Assembly: GCF_003402475.1 (NCBI RefSeq)
Contig: NZ_BFAB01000022.1
Span: forward strand, 1 to 37,756
Source: Mycobacterium sp. MFM001
GTDB lineage: Bacteria > Actinomycetota > Actinomycetes > Mycobacteriales > Mycobacteriaceae
Reading direction: 5' to 3'
Length of the DNA stretch: 37,756 nucleotides
A model generated the notes under the pieces. That model searched no databases, was not told the origin of the DNA, and saw nothing but the letters and a program-made list of their open reading frames with translations. Below are positions 1 to 7,127 of the stretch, piece after piece. A program made the translations under genes and the position numbers. Numbering within the stretch: the first letter of the stretch is position 1; every line of letters begins with the position of its first letter.

Positions 1-281
1 GTCGATCCTCAAGCGGCTAACGACCAAGGTTCCCTAGACTAGATGATGTCGAATGCTGTTGCGGGTGGGGGGCTCACCGGGGCGTCGCGACGGGTGATTT
101 GGCTTTGTCGCGAACGATCGCTGCGGCGTACTTCAACCAGTCCGGTCGTCGGTGTTGGCAACCTGCGCGAACAGTTCGGTGACGGCGCGCTCGAGGCGGG
201 CAAGTGGTTCGTCGCGGGGCGGCAGAGCGCCGTGGGCGATGAGCATCGCCCGCAGGTAGTCCGCGGAGCGTCGGCTGGGTT

Positions 282-296
282 CAGGACTCCTGACAT
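282..296. repeat. Terminal inverted repeat of the 226-bp element, low-coordinate end
   Basis: CAGGACTCCTGACAT. It is the reverse complement of 493-507 with one mismatch, and is bordered outside by the target duplication GGGTT at 277-281. Confidence 0.8.
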
Positions 297-492
297 AGCT
301 CAGTAATCGGGGTGCGGTGATCGGTGGGATTTGATGCCGTAGCGCAGGATGACGTGGTAGCTTCTGGCGTCCCGCCCCTATTACCTCACCAAATAGCTCT
401 ATCTATTATTGAGCGTCTGGACTGCGCCCATCCCGGACAAAGTGGCGAAATCAGTTGTTAGAAAACAGATTTCTAAACTGAACGCGGACACC

Positions 493-507
493 ATGTCTGG
501 AGTCCTG
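493..507. repeat. Terminal inverted repeat of the 226-bp element, high-coordinate end
   Basis: ATGTCTGGAGTCCTG. It pairs with 282-296 and is bordered outside by GGGTT at 508-512. Confidence 0.8.
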
Positions 508-1177
508 GGGTTGGGCGTCGAGCGCTTCGTGAGACACCGACATCTCGCCGCGCGTGATCGCGGCGAGGATGGCGGCGGCCGCACCCTTGCGTAGCCAGTT
601 GATCGCGGTCAATGGGTCGCTGGTGGCCACAATGGCATCGCGGATCGCGGAGAGCTCGATCGGCACGCGTCCAGTGTGGTCGTTCAGTAACTCGTCAGTG
701 CGTGCGCGCCAGGGTGCATCGGGCGCAGTAGCCGCGGGTGAACAGCTTGTCCTCGACACCGCATCCGCTGCAGACGTGCCCGACGGGTCCGCGGCCGGAG
801 CAGTCGCCGCAGGTGGTCGCCGCAGGGCTCGTGGGCGCGACCAGTCGCCGATGATGCCCGCATGCGGCGCAGTTGCCGGTGCGGCGCAGCGCGGCGGTGT
901 AGCAGGGGTCGCAGACCGGGCCCTCCGGCTAGCGGGCGGTCGGCGGCCGGGTGTGACCGCAGTGCGCGCAGAGGGTGGTGCTGCGGGGCGCGGCAACGGG
1001 TGCACACCGGGTGACCGGCCGCGACACCGTTGCAGGGGCGTTCCTCGCCGCAGGCCGTGCAGATAGCGGTGGGTGGCCGACAGCAGCTCGAGCAGATGGC
1101 GGCACCGTCCGGGCCGACCCGCTTGGTGATGGGTCGCACCCGCGCGCACCGACCGCACAACCGGGCGGCGCCGGTGC

Positions 1178-1375
1178 TCACCGCGGCTCCTCCGGGTCGG
1201 CGACGATGCGAGTCCGCTTCGGCCGAAGATCGCGTGGAATCTCCTGCGCCGGCATCGGTTTCGTGCCGACGGCGCGTTTGGTGCCGGATCTGGCTTCGAC
1301 CACCGGCTCGATCAGGTCCGACGGCGTGCAGTCGAGAATGTCGCACAGCGCTGCCAGAGTGTGCAGCGACAGCCG
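1178..1375 (-). pseudogene. C-terminal part of an XRE-type regulator
   Basis: On the minus strand the sequence ERLSLHTLAALCDILDCTPSDLIEPVVE is the C-terminal half of an XRE (Cro/CI-like) helix-turn-helix protein of the type found just upstream of zinc-ribbon recombinase genes. A basic tail follows, ending VADPEEPR-stop at 1178. The N-terminal half of the DNA-binding domain is missing. In its place the open frame runs directly out of a Lon protease fragment (GYLGRWRFIPE). The open frame from 1564 is therefore a chance fusion of two gene remnants, not a working regulator. The order, XRE then zinc-ribbon gene, matches the intact cassette as I remember it. Confidence 0.65.
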
Positions 1376-1574
1376 TTCCGGGATGAACCGCCACCGGCCC
1401 AGGTAGCCGCCGAGGTCGGGCTCGTCAATGGTCACCGGCGAAGCATCGTCGGCCATCTTTGTCGTGACTTTTGCGCAGCGCCTTGGCCAGCAGCCGCTCG
1501 AACTGTTGCACGCCCGGCTCGGGTTGTAGTCGGCGGCGATCTTGCGCAGCGCCGCCTCGGTCACCGTGACTTCC

Positions 1575-1604
1575 TCAGCCGTTAGCCCTTCAGCCGTTAG
1601 CCCT
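1575..1604. repeat. Perfect 15-bp tandem duplication in the lon fragment
   Basis: TCAGCCGTTAGCCCT occurs at 1575-1589 and again at 1590-1604. In the Lon frame it repeats five codons (about GLTAE on the minus strand). It looks like a replication-slippage product in a gene no longer under selection. Confidence 0.9.
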
Positions 1605-1670
1605 GCCCGTTCCCGCTGCCGGGCAGCAAGAAGTCGCGGGCGATGGCCAACCTTGTGGTCTTCGTATAGC

Positions 1671-1693
1671 GGCTCTTGAATTTTAAACGGGCA
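1671..1693. repeat. Left inverted repeat of the ISL3-type element
   Basis: Begins GGCTCTTGAATTTT. Matches the reverse complement of 3112-3134 at 19 of 23 bases. The target duplication CGTATAGC ends at 1670. Confidence 0.9.
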
Positions 1694-1797
1694 GTTGTGA
1701 TTTCGCTCTCATAGGGCGTGTCGTTGCATGTGGAGGCCCTCGGCCTTCCGAAGTCTGAAGTTGCGACATTTCAGGCGGAGGAAGGACACCGAGGGCC

Positions 1798-3110
1798 GTG
1801 TCTGACGGTACGACATTGTTGTTTGGGCTGCCAGGAGTACGGGTGGAGCGTGTCGAGCGGCGCGCCGACGGGACCCGGGTGGTGCACGTGGTCACGGCCG
1901 ACGAAGCCGCGGCGGCGTGCCCGGAATGCGGGGTGGTGTCCAGCTCAGTCAAGGAGCATGCGACGACCTCGCCGAAGGACATTCCCTATGGTCACGACGA
2001 CATCGTGGTGCGCTGGCGCAAGACCCGCTGGCGCTGTCGGGAGGACTATTGCGAGAAGTCCTCGTTCACCGAGGCCATCGAGCAAGTCCCGGCGCGGGCG
2101 CGCACCACGGCGCGGTTGCGCACCGCGATCGGGGCGGCGATCGGCGACGCCGGCCGGGCGGTCTGCGAGGTCGCCGACGCCCATGGCGTGTCGTGGCCGA
2201 CCGCGCACCGCGCGTTCGTCGCCCACGCCGAGGCGCTGCTGGTCGAGCCCGAGCCGGTGACGGTGCTCGGCATTGATGAGACCCGCCGCGGCAAGCCGCG
2301 CTGGCAGCGCTGCGAGAGACGGGGCGGTGGGTGCGGGTCGACCCGTGGGACACCGGCTTCGTCGATCTCGCCGGTGATCAGGGCCTGTTGGGGCAGCGTG
2401 AGGGCCGCACCAGCTCCGTGGTGATCGACTGGCTGGCCGAACGCAGCCCCGAGTTCCGCGCGGGTGTGCAGTTCGTGGCGATCGACCCGGCCGCGGTCTA
2501 CGCCACCGCGGTCCGCACACCGGGGCTGCTGCCCAACGCGACAATCGTGGTCGATCACTTCCATCTGGTCAAACTCGGCAACGATGCACTGACGAAGGTG
2601 CGCCGCCGGGTCACCTGGGATCTGCGCGATCGCCGCGGCCGGAAAACCGACCCGGAATGGGCCAACCGCCGCCGACTGCTGCGGGCGCGGGAACGCCTGT
2701 CGGACAAGAGCTTCGCCAAGATGTGGAACGCGATTATCGACGAGGACGAGACCGGCCAGATCCTGTCGGCGTGGATCGCCAAGGAAGAACTGCGCACCCT
2801 GCTGTCCACCGTGCGCGCCGGCGGCGACCCGCACCTGACCCGGCATCGGCTACACCGCTTCCTGGCGTGGTGCATCGACTCACAGATCCCGGAGCTGCTG
2901 GCCCTGGCCACCACCATCGACACCTGGTGGCCCGAGATCAACGCCTTCATCGCCACCGGCATCACCAACGCCCGCACCGAGGGCTACAACCGCCTGGTCA
3001 AGCAGGTCAAACGCGCCGCGTGCGGGTTCCGGAATCGAGACAATTCGGCCCGCCGGATACGATTCCACTGCACCCGCAAACAGCGGGCCGCAACCCAGAT
3101 TTCATGCTGA
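1798..3110 (+). pseudogene. ISL3-family transposase, one-base frameshift
   Basis: Starts at a GTG. The N-terminal zinc-binding region has C-x2-C (CPECG) and a second Cys pair (CREDYC). A helix-turn-helix-like stretch (VCEVADAHGVSWPTAHRAF) follows, then the first catalytic Asp motif, VLGIDETRRGKPRW. Around 2317-2321 the frame breaks: CER reads on as GGGCGST, while the neighbouring frame gives TGRWVRVDPWDTGF, so one base appears to be lost. The second frame carries the rest of the DDE domain (VQFVAIDPAA, VVDHFHLVKL, NARTEGYNRLVKQVKR) and a normal ISL3 C-terminus to 3110. Joined, the protein would be about 437 residues, the usual family size. It is probably inactive as it stands. Confidence 0.88.
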
Positions 3111-3111
3111 T

Positions 3112-3134
3112 TGCCCGGTCAAAATCGAAGAGCC
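3112..3134. repeat. Right inverted repeat of the ISL3-type element
   Basis: Ends ATCGAAGAGCC on the plus strand. It is followed directly by the target duplication CGTATAGC at 3135-3142. Confidence 0.9.
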
Positions 3135-3311
3135 CGTATAGCCGTCGATCTGCACCAGCTCCATGCGGTCCAGCAGCGCCGACGGGATCTTCTCGGTGAG
3201 ACTAGAGCTTGGAACCTTCACTGACCACTCGGGAAGATACGCCCCTTCCCAAGCAGATCCACAGATTTCAAGCATTGCTCTCCGTCGACACCTGCGACGA
3301 AATGTAGTGAA

Positions 3312-3710
3312 TCATGATTTGAAGGACGTGCTGCCGTAACAAGCCGCATTGCCCACATCCAACGTGTTCTGGCATCTGAGGGTTTTCCCGATATACAGAC
3401 GTACCGTGACCCACTTACCGGGCTGCCACACGGGAGCCGCGATGCTGCTTCGCCAGTCGGCGCGAATTTCCGCGCTGTCTGTTGACAAGCTGCGTGGGTT
3501 AGCCATCGTCACGTCGGTTCGCCAGGGCAGTGGAACATTCTCTCGGAGCTGCCGCGTGAACCCATCATAGTACTCGATATTATCTGCTACACGGACGAAA
3601 TCCGAGACGACCTCATATGTCACGCTCTCGTCAGCACGTGCGATGGGGGCGAGCCCTATGGCAATAGCCCCGCTAATCAACGCGGTCGCAATGGATCGGC
3701 AACAAATCAT
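3312..3710 (-). CDS. Small secreted protein with MmpS-like pattern
   Basis: 132 residues. A Sec signal peptide (about 1-26, ending IARADES) precedes a mature domain of about 105 residues. Visible order: VTYEVVSDFVRVADNIEYYD, then a strand ending VPLPWRTDV, then WVTVRLYIGKTLRCQNT and a final AACYGST. The sequence of a VTYEV strand, a YxD turn, LPW and a late cysteine recalls the periplasmic domain of MmpS proteins, partners of MmpL lipid exporters. The membrane anchor here is a cleavable-looking signal, and the two late cysteines could form a disulfide. The ATG overlaps the stop of the gene upstream (ATGA), so the two are probably translated together. The function is not known, and the MmpS likeness is an inference from pattern only. 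Confidence 0.75.
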   Translation of the reverse strand: MICCRSIATALISGAIAIGLAPIARADESVTYEVVSDFVRVADNIEYYDGFTRQLRENVPLPWRTDVTMANPRSLSTDSAEIRADWRSSIAAPVWQPGKWVTVRLYIGKTLRCQNTLDVGNAACYGSTSFKS

Positions 3711-4180
3711 TTGCTCTCCGGGAAGTAGTCAATGTCAAATTCATGGGAAGGGCTGAGAGCGCTAACACGCGGAGGCGGCGATAGTGCACCCTTTATCGCG
3801 GCAGATTCGCTCTTATCTGCACCTTGAGGAAGGTAAGCTTTTGTGTCGACGCCGCGGCCGACATCTTTCAGCCCCTCTAGCGGGTCAACGATCGGGACTC
3901 GCGTTGCGGCCTGGTTAAGGTAGGTGTCGGTCGGTCGGTTGATGATCTGGGCCAGCTGCTCGACAACCGCGTTGTACCGCAAGGGGCCGCATGATGTTCC
4001 GCTGCGGGCCGGCGCCAACGCATCTCTGAGGTTTGCTGCTGGATCCGCGAGAGCTGAAGACGCAAGCGAGAGCTCGCCAGCGAGAACCGTGACAACCACC
4101 GGCGATGCGATCCCCCGACGGCGCCCGTGAAGCATCGGCGTCGACGTATCACCGTCGAGAGAGCTAACTGATCGCTTCAT
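3707..4180 (-). CDS. Secreted protein, C-terminally altered paralogue of 21754-22275
   Basis: About 157 residues from the ATG at 4180; a GTG at 4192 is a possible alternative start. A signal peptide ends near SSALADPA. The mature part (ADPAANLRDAL, TSCGPLRYNAVVEQLAQIIN, YLNQAATRVPI, AIKGAL) is closely similar to the protein at 21754-22275. After AIKGAL the two diverge: the paralogue continues LEGYAAIPDCSYTDFG to VVLAGP-like residues, while this one has an unrelated proline-rich tail ending DYFPESK. The missing end holds the second cysteine, so a disulfide would be lost. It may be a decaying copy, although its reading frame is open and overlaps the next gene by 4 bp. The family is not recognised; a distant link to CAP/SCP domains is only a guess. 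Confidence 0.7.
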   Translation of the reverse strand: MKRSVSSLDGDTSTPMLHGRRRGIASPVVVTVLAGELSLASSALADPAANLRDALAPARSGTSCGPLRYNAVVEQLAQIINRPTDTYLNQAATRVPIVDPLEGLKDVGRGVDTKAYLPQGADKSESAAIKGALSPPPRVSALSPSHEFDIDYFPESK

Positions 4181-4192
4181 TGCTTGCCGCAC

Positions 4193-4554
4193 CCGTCATG
4201 CGCGGCCCGGGCAAGCCACCAGGCGACCGGCCATGATCGCTTACCTTTCTCCGTGTTTCGACGCCCAAGTCCTCCAACGCCGAGCCCACCAGAGCGACTA
4301 TCAGAACCAATTTGGCTCAAGGGTAGGTTGCCGCCGAACTTTTGATGGCGCTTCATCAGATCTGCCAGCCTCATTTCCATGCCACATCCGTTGGCGCCCA
4401 ATGCGAAATCTAATGAGCAAGTTTTCATTGTGAATTGGACCCGTCGACGTGTTGGCTCCCGTAAGTGTCGTGGCGCCGAGCATTTCGACGCGGCCCATCC
4501 CCATCGCAACAAGCTGGCAATGCGGAATCCTCAAGCCGACGAAGCCGCCTTAGT
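4193..4554. other. 362-bp gap without a recognisable gene
   Basis: Short open frames exist on both strands but none has a plausible domain, signal peptide and ribosome site together. The stretch is A+T-richer than the window's flanks. It may hold the promoter of the two-gene unit 4180-3312; I see no clear hexamers. Confidence 0.5.
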
Positions 4555-5193
4555 TCAGCCCGGAGGGCATGATCCGTAAGCATTACAGACATAAGACCGC
4601 CTGTCGTCCCAACCTTTGAACCAAGTCTCTGTTTGTGTGACCAAGAACTTAATCTCACCGTGTCCGCAGTATGTGCTCCCGTCGGGCGTGACCGCACAGG
4701 TCGTTGAGTTGTAAGTTACGTAGCTGCGCGGCGGCAGCGTTCGCTGCCCTTGTCCGGGAGGAAACTGAATGGCCGCCGTCCAGCCATGGTGTACCGCGCG
4801 GTCGCCGTTGTACCAAGCGATGTGGTTGTCGCGCGGGGGTGCGCCCGGGATATCACCAGTGCAGCCAAAGCTGCCCCAGAACCAGATACCGCAGTTGAGT
4901 CCAGAGGGTGACAAGAACCAGACATACTGTTGGCCTGTGGTGTCGCCGACCAGCGGCTGATGGTCGGGAGTGAAGAATTCTTCCGGCTGTAGTTGGTTGT
5001 ACCAGGCCGTTATGTGTGCCATGTCGGGAAAGGGACTGGCTGCAGCATCGCCGGGGGGTTCGGTGTGGCCTGGGACCGCGGTGCCGAACGCTAATCCGAC
5101 CGCGGATCCGACTGCGGCGAACCACCGGCGGTAGAGGTGAATTCTGCGATTGACGCCTTGAGACACCTTGCCGGTGATTGAGAACCGCATCAT
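4555..5193 (-). CDS. Secreted cysteine-rich protein of unknown function
   Basis: 212 residues from the first of two adjacent ATGs (5193, 5190). The open frame runs further upstream, but the extension lacks a signal peptide and looks non-coding. The N-terminus is basic, then a hydrophobic core FAAVGSAVGLAFGTAVPG with likely cleavage before HTEPPGD. The mature part has six cysteines (LNCGIW, FGCTGD, TTCAVT, TYCGHG, YVCNAYG, SCPPG), enough for three disulfides, and many aromatic residues (WYNQLQPEEFF, QYVWFLSPSG, WFKGWDD). This suits a compact exported protein of the mycobacterial cell envelope. It lies on the same strand as the mce operon, separated by gaps, so it may or may not be cotranscribed. 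Confidence 0.75.
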   Translation of the reverse strand: MMRFSITGKVSQGVNRRIHLYRRWFAAVGSAVGLAFGTAVPGHTEPPGDAAASPFPDMAHITAWYNQLQPEEFFTPDHQPLVGDTTGQQYVWFLSPSGLNCGIWFWGSFGCTGDIPGAPPRDNHIAWYNGDRAVHHGWTAAIQFPPGQGQRTLPPRSYVTYNSTTCAVTPDGSTYCGHGEIKFLVTQTETWFKGWDDRRSYVCNAYGSCPPG

Positions 5194-5591
5194 TGCCGCT
5201 CGACGGCTCTTCGATTCCGGCGAGCGATCCCCAGCGATTCTGGCCTGACTGCAGTGATCCGAACGCGGATGGGCAACGTGGTGAAGTACCATCACATGGC
5301 CTCGAATATGAAAGGTTCGGTGGACATCTGACGTGGCTTTCGACCTGATAGGCCGTGTCGACGCACCCCGAGACTGTGTGTTGAGTGACCGCCGCCACAA
5401 AAGGCTCCGGGTTCTGCGCGTAGTCGATCGATCGTTGGTGGCAGGGATGTCGGCGGGCTTCCACCTCCGGAACACGCCCGCCGACGTGATTTGCGACGCC
5501 TTCTTGGTGCTCCGCCTTGCGAGGAGTCATCGAGCCTCCGCAATGGCCTGTAGTTAACTTTGCTCAATATCATCTTGGTTGGGAATATGTC
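5194..5591. other. 398-bp gap without a supported gene
   Basis: Overlapping minus-strand open frames exist here (for example 5292-5573), but they are arginine- and serine-rich in the manner of shadow frames and match nothing I know. No terminator hairpin with a T-run was seen. Confidence 0.45.
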
Positions 5592-6350
5592 CTAGTCGCA
5601 TACATGCGATCGGCTAATGCGGGTACCCCAACGCTTTACCCTCTGGACTGATGGACCTGTGAACCAGTCGGGCTGATGGGCTTTGATGCCGGCACTTACA
5701 TTAGACAGGTGCTGCCACAGTAGGTAAAAGCTCTCACCCTCGTAAAGCGGAAAGTAAACGTCGCCCACATAGTCGTGAGCCTGCGTGAGCGCCTGGACGC
5801 GCGGGGCGAGGAAGTCTACCGACTGGTCGATGTTTGAGGTGACGATGTCGACCTGTTGCTGAATGTCGCCGACGCTGTAGTCAACGTCGCTACCCGAGAA
5901 ATTTATGACACCCGGCCCATTGGGGGTGATCCGGTTGAATTGCAACCTATCGATCTGGCGTCTCAGTGTCTCGTACTGAGCGTTGTACCACTGACACATC
6001 TCCCGCTCCGCGGTGATATCCGCCTCGGTGACACTTCCCCGAGTTTGGTCGTAGGGAAACGGAAACTTCGGTGCCCAATTCGAGGGCGTCGGCGCGATCA
6101 CCGGTAAGGGCCGGATTAGATCACTATCGGGGGAGGGCTCATAGGGTGGATCGGCGCGGGATATCGAGCCCATCACGACAGCCGCCGCGGACAACACAAT
6201 CGTCGCGAAAGCGGCGACGATGGCGCCTTGGCGAACTTTTTCTCCGCCAGTGTTACTTCTCAGTGTCGCGATTCGCACTAGCCAGCCTGGCGGAGGGTTT
6301 GAGCAGCGCCAAGTAGTTTCAACCGTCCGGTTAGTAGCCCGTTTAGGCAT
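5592..6350 (-). CDS. Exported mce-linked protein of unknown function
   Basis: 252 residues. The ATG at 6350 is preceded by a good ribosome site (GGAGGAAACGAGG). A basic N-terminus leads to one hydrophobic segment (about 41-60, GAIVAAFATIVLSAAAVVMG), then ISRADPPYEP, which can be read as a long signal peptide or a membrane anchor. The mature region is proline-rich at first and then forms an amphipathic helical part (MCQWYNAQYETLRRQIDRLQF; DIQQQVDIVTSNIDQSVDFLAPRVQALTQ). It ends in a basic tail with a single Cys (SHVCD). It starts 33 bp after the Mam gene stop on the same strand, so it is most likely the last gene of the mce operon or close to it. A role in the Mce complex is inferred only from position. 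Confidence 0.75.
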   Translation of the reverse strand: MPKRATNRTVETTWRCSNPPPGWLVRIATLRSNTGGEKVRQGAIVAAFATIVLSAAAVVMGSISRADPPYEPSPDSDLIRPLPVIAPTPSNWAPKFPFPYDQTRGSVTEADITAEREMCQWYNAQYETLRRQIDRLQFNRITPNGPGVINFSGSDVDYSVGDIQQQVDIVTSNIDQSVDFLAPRVQALTQAHDYVGDVYFPLYEGESFYLLWQHLSNVSAGIKAHQPDWFTGPSVQRVKRWGTRISRSHVCD

Positions 6351-6383
6351 CAGAATCCTCGTTTCCTCCGCACTGTGGCGACT

Positions 6384-7070
6384 TTACTTCTGCTCTACCA
6401 CGCCGCCAATCCCGCCGACATCGGTAATTTGCCAGTTTTTCTTGCTGTCGATCGTGACGCTGTATGTCGCCGTGGACTGCAGCGGGTCCGGGGCTTGGAC
6501 GGTCTTGGTGAGAACGCTGACAAAACAGTTGACGACATAGACTCCGCCGATGTCTGAGTGAACCTTGGCCTCAAGAGGATGTGCTGTCGAAGTCCATTGG
6601 AGAGGAACTAGGATCTGTTCCATTTCCGTCGCCGCCTTGCTCAGCTTCTCCTTGAGTTCGGGGCTAGTTCCCGCGACGAGCTTGACCTTCCAAGCATTAA
6701 GGTCTGCGAAATTCATCTCTGCCGCATTTACCGCGTAGTCGAGAGCGACCTTTTCAGCATGTGCATTGTTTTCGGATTGACGAGCCTGGACGTCGAGTTT
6801 GTGCTGCGATCCAACGTATAACCAAGCCAACACGCCAACGGCACAGGCCAGTCCGGCGATTACCGCAGCAACCACCAACGTACGAAGGGAGATCGACAGC
6901 CGCAGTCGTCGCGGAGATTTTTCGTCGTTGGCCTTGTCCTCGACCTCCGACTCGGCGGGATCAGTCCGGGCCGACTCGGCGGGATCAGGCCGGGCCGCAT
7001 CATCAATCTCGGGTTCGCCTGCGACCGCATCTGGTTCGTGCAGGTCTGATTCCTTAACCTTCATAAGCAC
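6384..7070 (-). CDS. Mce-associated membrane protein (Mam)
   Basis: 228 residues, or 226 from the second Met. The N-terminus is acidic and repetitive (two DPAESxRTDPAESE-like copies) and cytoplasmic. One transmembrane helix follows at about 65-88 (LVVAAVIAGLACAVGVLAWLYVG). The periplasmic part begins with a helical stretch (ARQSENNAHAEKVALDYAVNAAEMNFADL) and ends in a beta-rich NTF2-like half (VYVVNCFVSVLTKTVQ, TYSVTIDSKKNWQITDVGGIGG). This layout is that of the Mam proteins encoded after mceF in mycobacterial mce operons, which help stabilise the importer. It lies 57 bp after mceF on the same strand. Confidence 0.88.
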   Translation of the reverse strand: MLMKVKESDLHEPDAVAGEPEIDDAARPDPAESARTDPAESEVEDKANDEKSPRRLRLSISLRTLVVAAVIAGLACAVGVLAWLYVGSQHKLDVQARQSENNAHAEKVALDYAVNAAEMNFADLNAWKVKLVAGTSPELKEKLSKAATEMEQILVPLQWTSTAHPLEAKVHSDIGGVYVVNCFVSVLTKTVQAPDPLQSTATYSVTIDSKKNWQITDVGGIGGVVEQK

Positions 7071-7127
7071 ACCTCTTTCAATTTCAGTTCCGGTAAATCC
7101 AGATAGGGTAGAATCGTAATTGTTCGC

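Larger units (their letters stand above)
282..507. mobile_element. 226-bp inverted-repeat element (MITE-like or internally deleted IS)
   Basis: The ends are 15-bp inverted repeats, CAGGACTCCTGACAT at 282-296 and ATGTCTGGAGTCCTG at 493-507, with 14 of 15 bases pairing. The element is flanked on both sides by GGGTT (277-281 and 508-512), a 5-bp target duplication. Removing the element and one GGGTT copy rejoins the host reading frame as DAQP-SRRSADYLR, which confirms the boundaries independently. Inside, near 303-377 on the minus strand, a short open stretch ends RYGIKSHRSPHPDY-stop just before one end. It looks like the tail of a transposase and suggests derivation from a larger IS by internal deletion. 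The family is not recognised. Confidence 0.8.
64..1177 (-). pseudogene. Broken zinc-ribbon, recombinase-type gene of an XRE/zinc-ribbon cassette
   Basis: Read on the minus strand, pieces of one protein appear in different frames. A segment with repeated CxxC pairs (LCGRCARVRPITK, CSSC, CTAC, CTRC) runs from about 1170 to 1000. A second zinc-ribbon stretch (CAHC, CDPC, CAAC, CGDC, CSGC, CARC) follows in another frame down to about 705, with an in-frame TAG near 929 where related proteins would have Trp. A third frame (TDELLNDHTG to SHEALDAQP) runs to 508. After an inserted element, reading resumes at 281 (SRRSADYLRAMLIAHGALPP) and shifts frame again near 135. I recall this pattern from long mycobacterial proteins labelled site-specific integrase or recombinase that follow a small XRE gene; that naming is from memory. 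At least three frameshifts, one stop and one insertion make it a pseudogene. Confidence 0.75.
1671..3134 (+). mobile_element. ISL3-family insertion sequence, complete ends, 1464 bp
   Basis: Terminal inverted repeats at 1671-1693 and 3112-3134 both begin GGCTCTT when read inward and match at 19 of 23 positions. An identical 8-bp direct repeat, CGTATAGC, sits outside each end (1663-1670 and 3135-3142). ISL3 elements are known for ends beginning GG-TCTT and for 8-bp duplications. The single gene inside is a frameshifted ISL3 transposase on the plus strand. The insertion split a lon fragment at the codons for GYT. Confidence 0.92.
1376..3200 (-). pseudogene. lon: Fragment of Lon protease gene, interrupted by an ISL3-type IS
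   Basis: Minus-strand translation from 3200 to 3143 gives KIPSALLDRMELVQIDGYT, the end of the AAA+ module of Lon (sensor region, ATP-dependent protease). After the IS at 1671-3134 it resumes with LAIARDFLLP, then EEVTVTEAALRKIAADY, a frameshifted stretch that reads GVQQFERLLAKALRK in the next frame, and KVTTKMADD...VTIDEPDLGGYLG. This is the small alpha domain of Lon in the right order. A 15-bp tandem duplication (1575-1604) and compensating one-base indels near 1475 and 1525 add damage. The Walker-box part and the protease domain with its Ser-Lys dyad are absent. The 5' break lies near 3200 and the 3' break near 1376. Confidence 0.8.

Noticed and set aside
1178..1564. Intact small XRE regulator
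   Set aside because: Its first half is a damaged Lon fragment and the N-terminal half of the helix-turn-helix domain is absent.
1798..3110. Programmed frameshifting in the ISL3 transposase
   Set aside because: No slippery run at the break, and ISL3 elements are not known to need it; a simple one-base loss fits better.
5292..5573. 93-codon minus-strand frame
   Set aside because: No signal peptide, domain or clear ribosome site; composition resembles a shadow frame.
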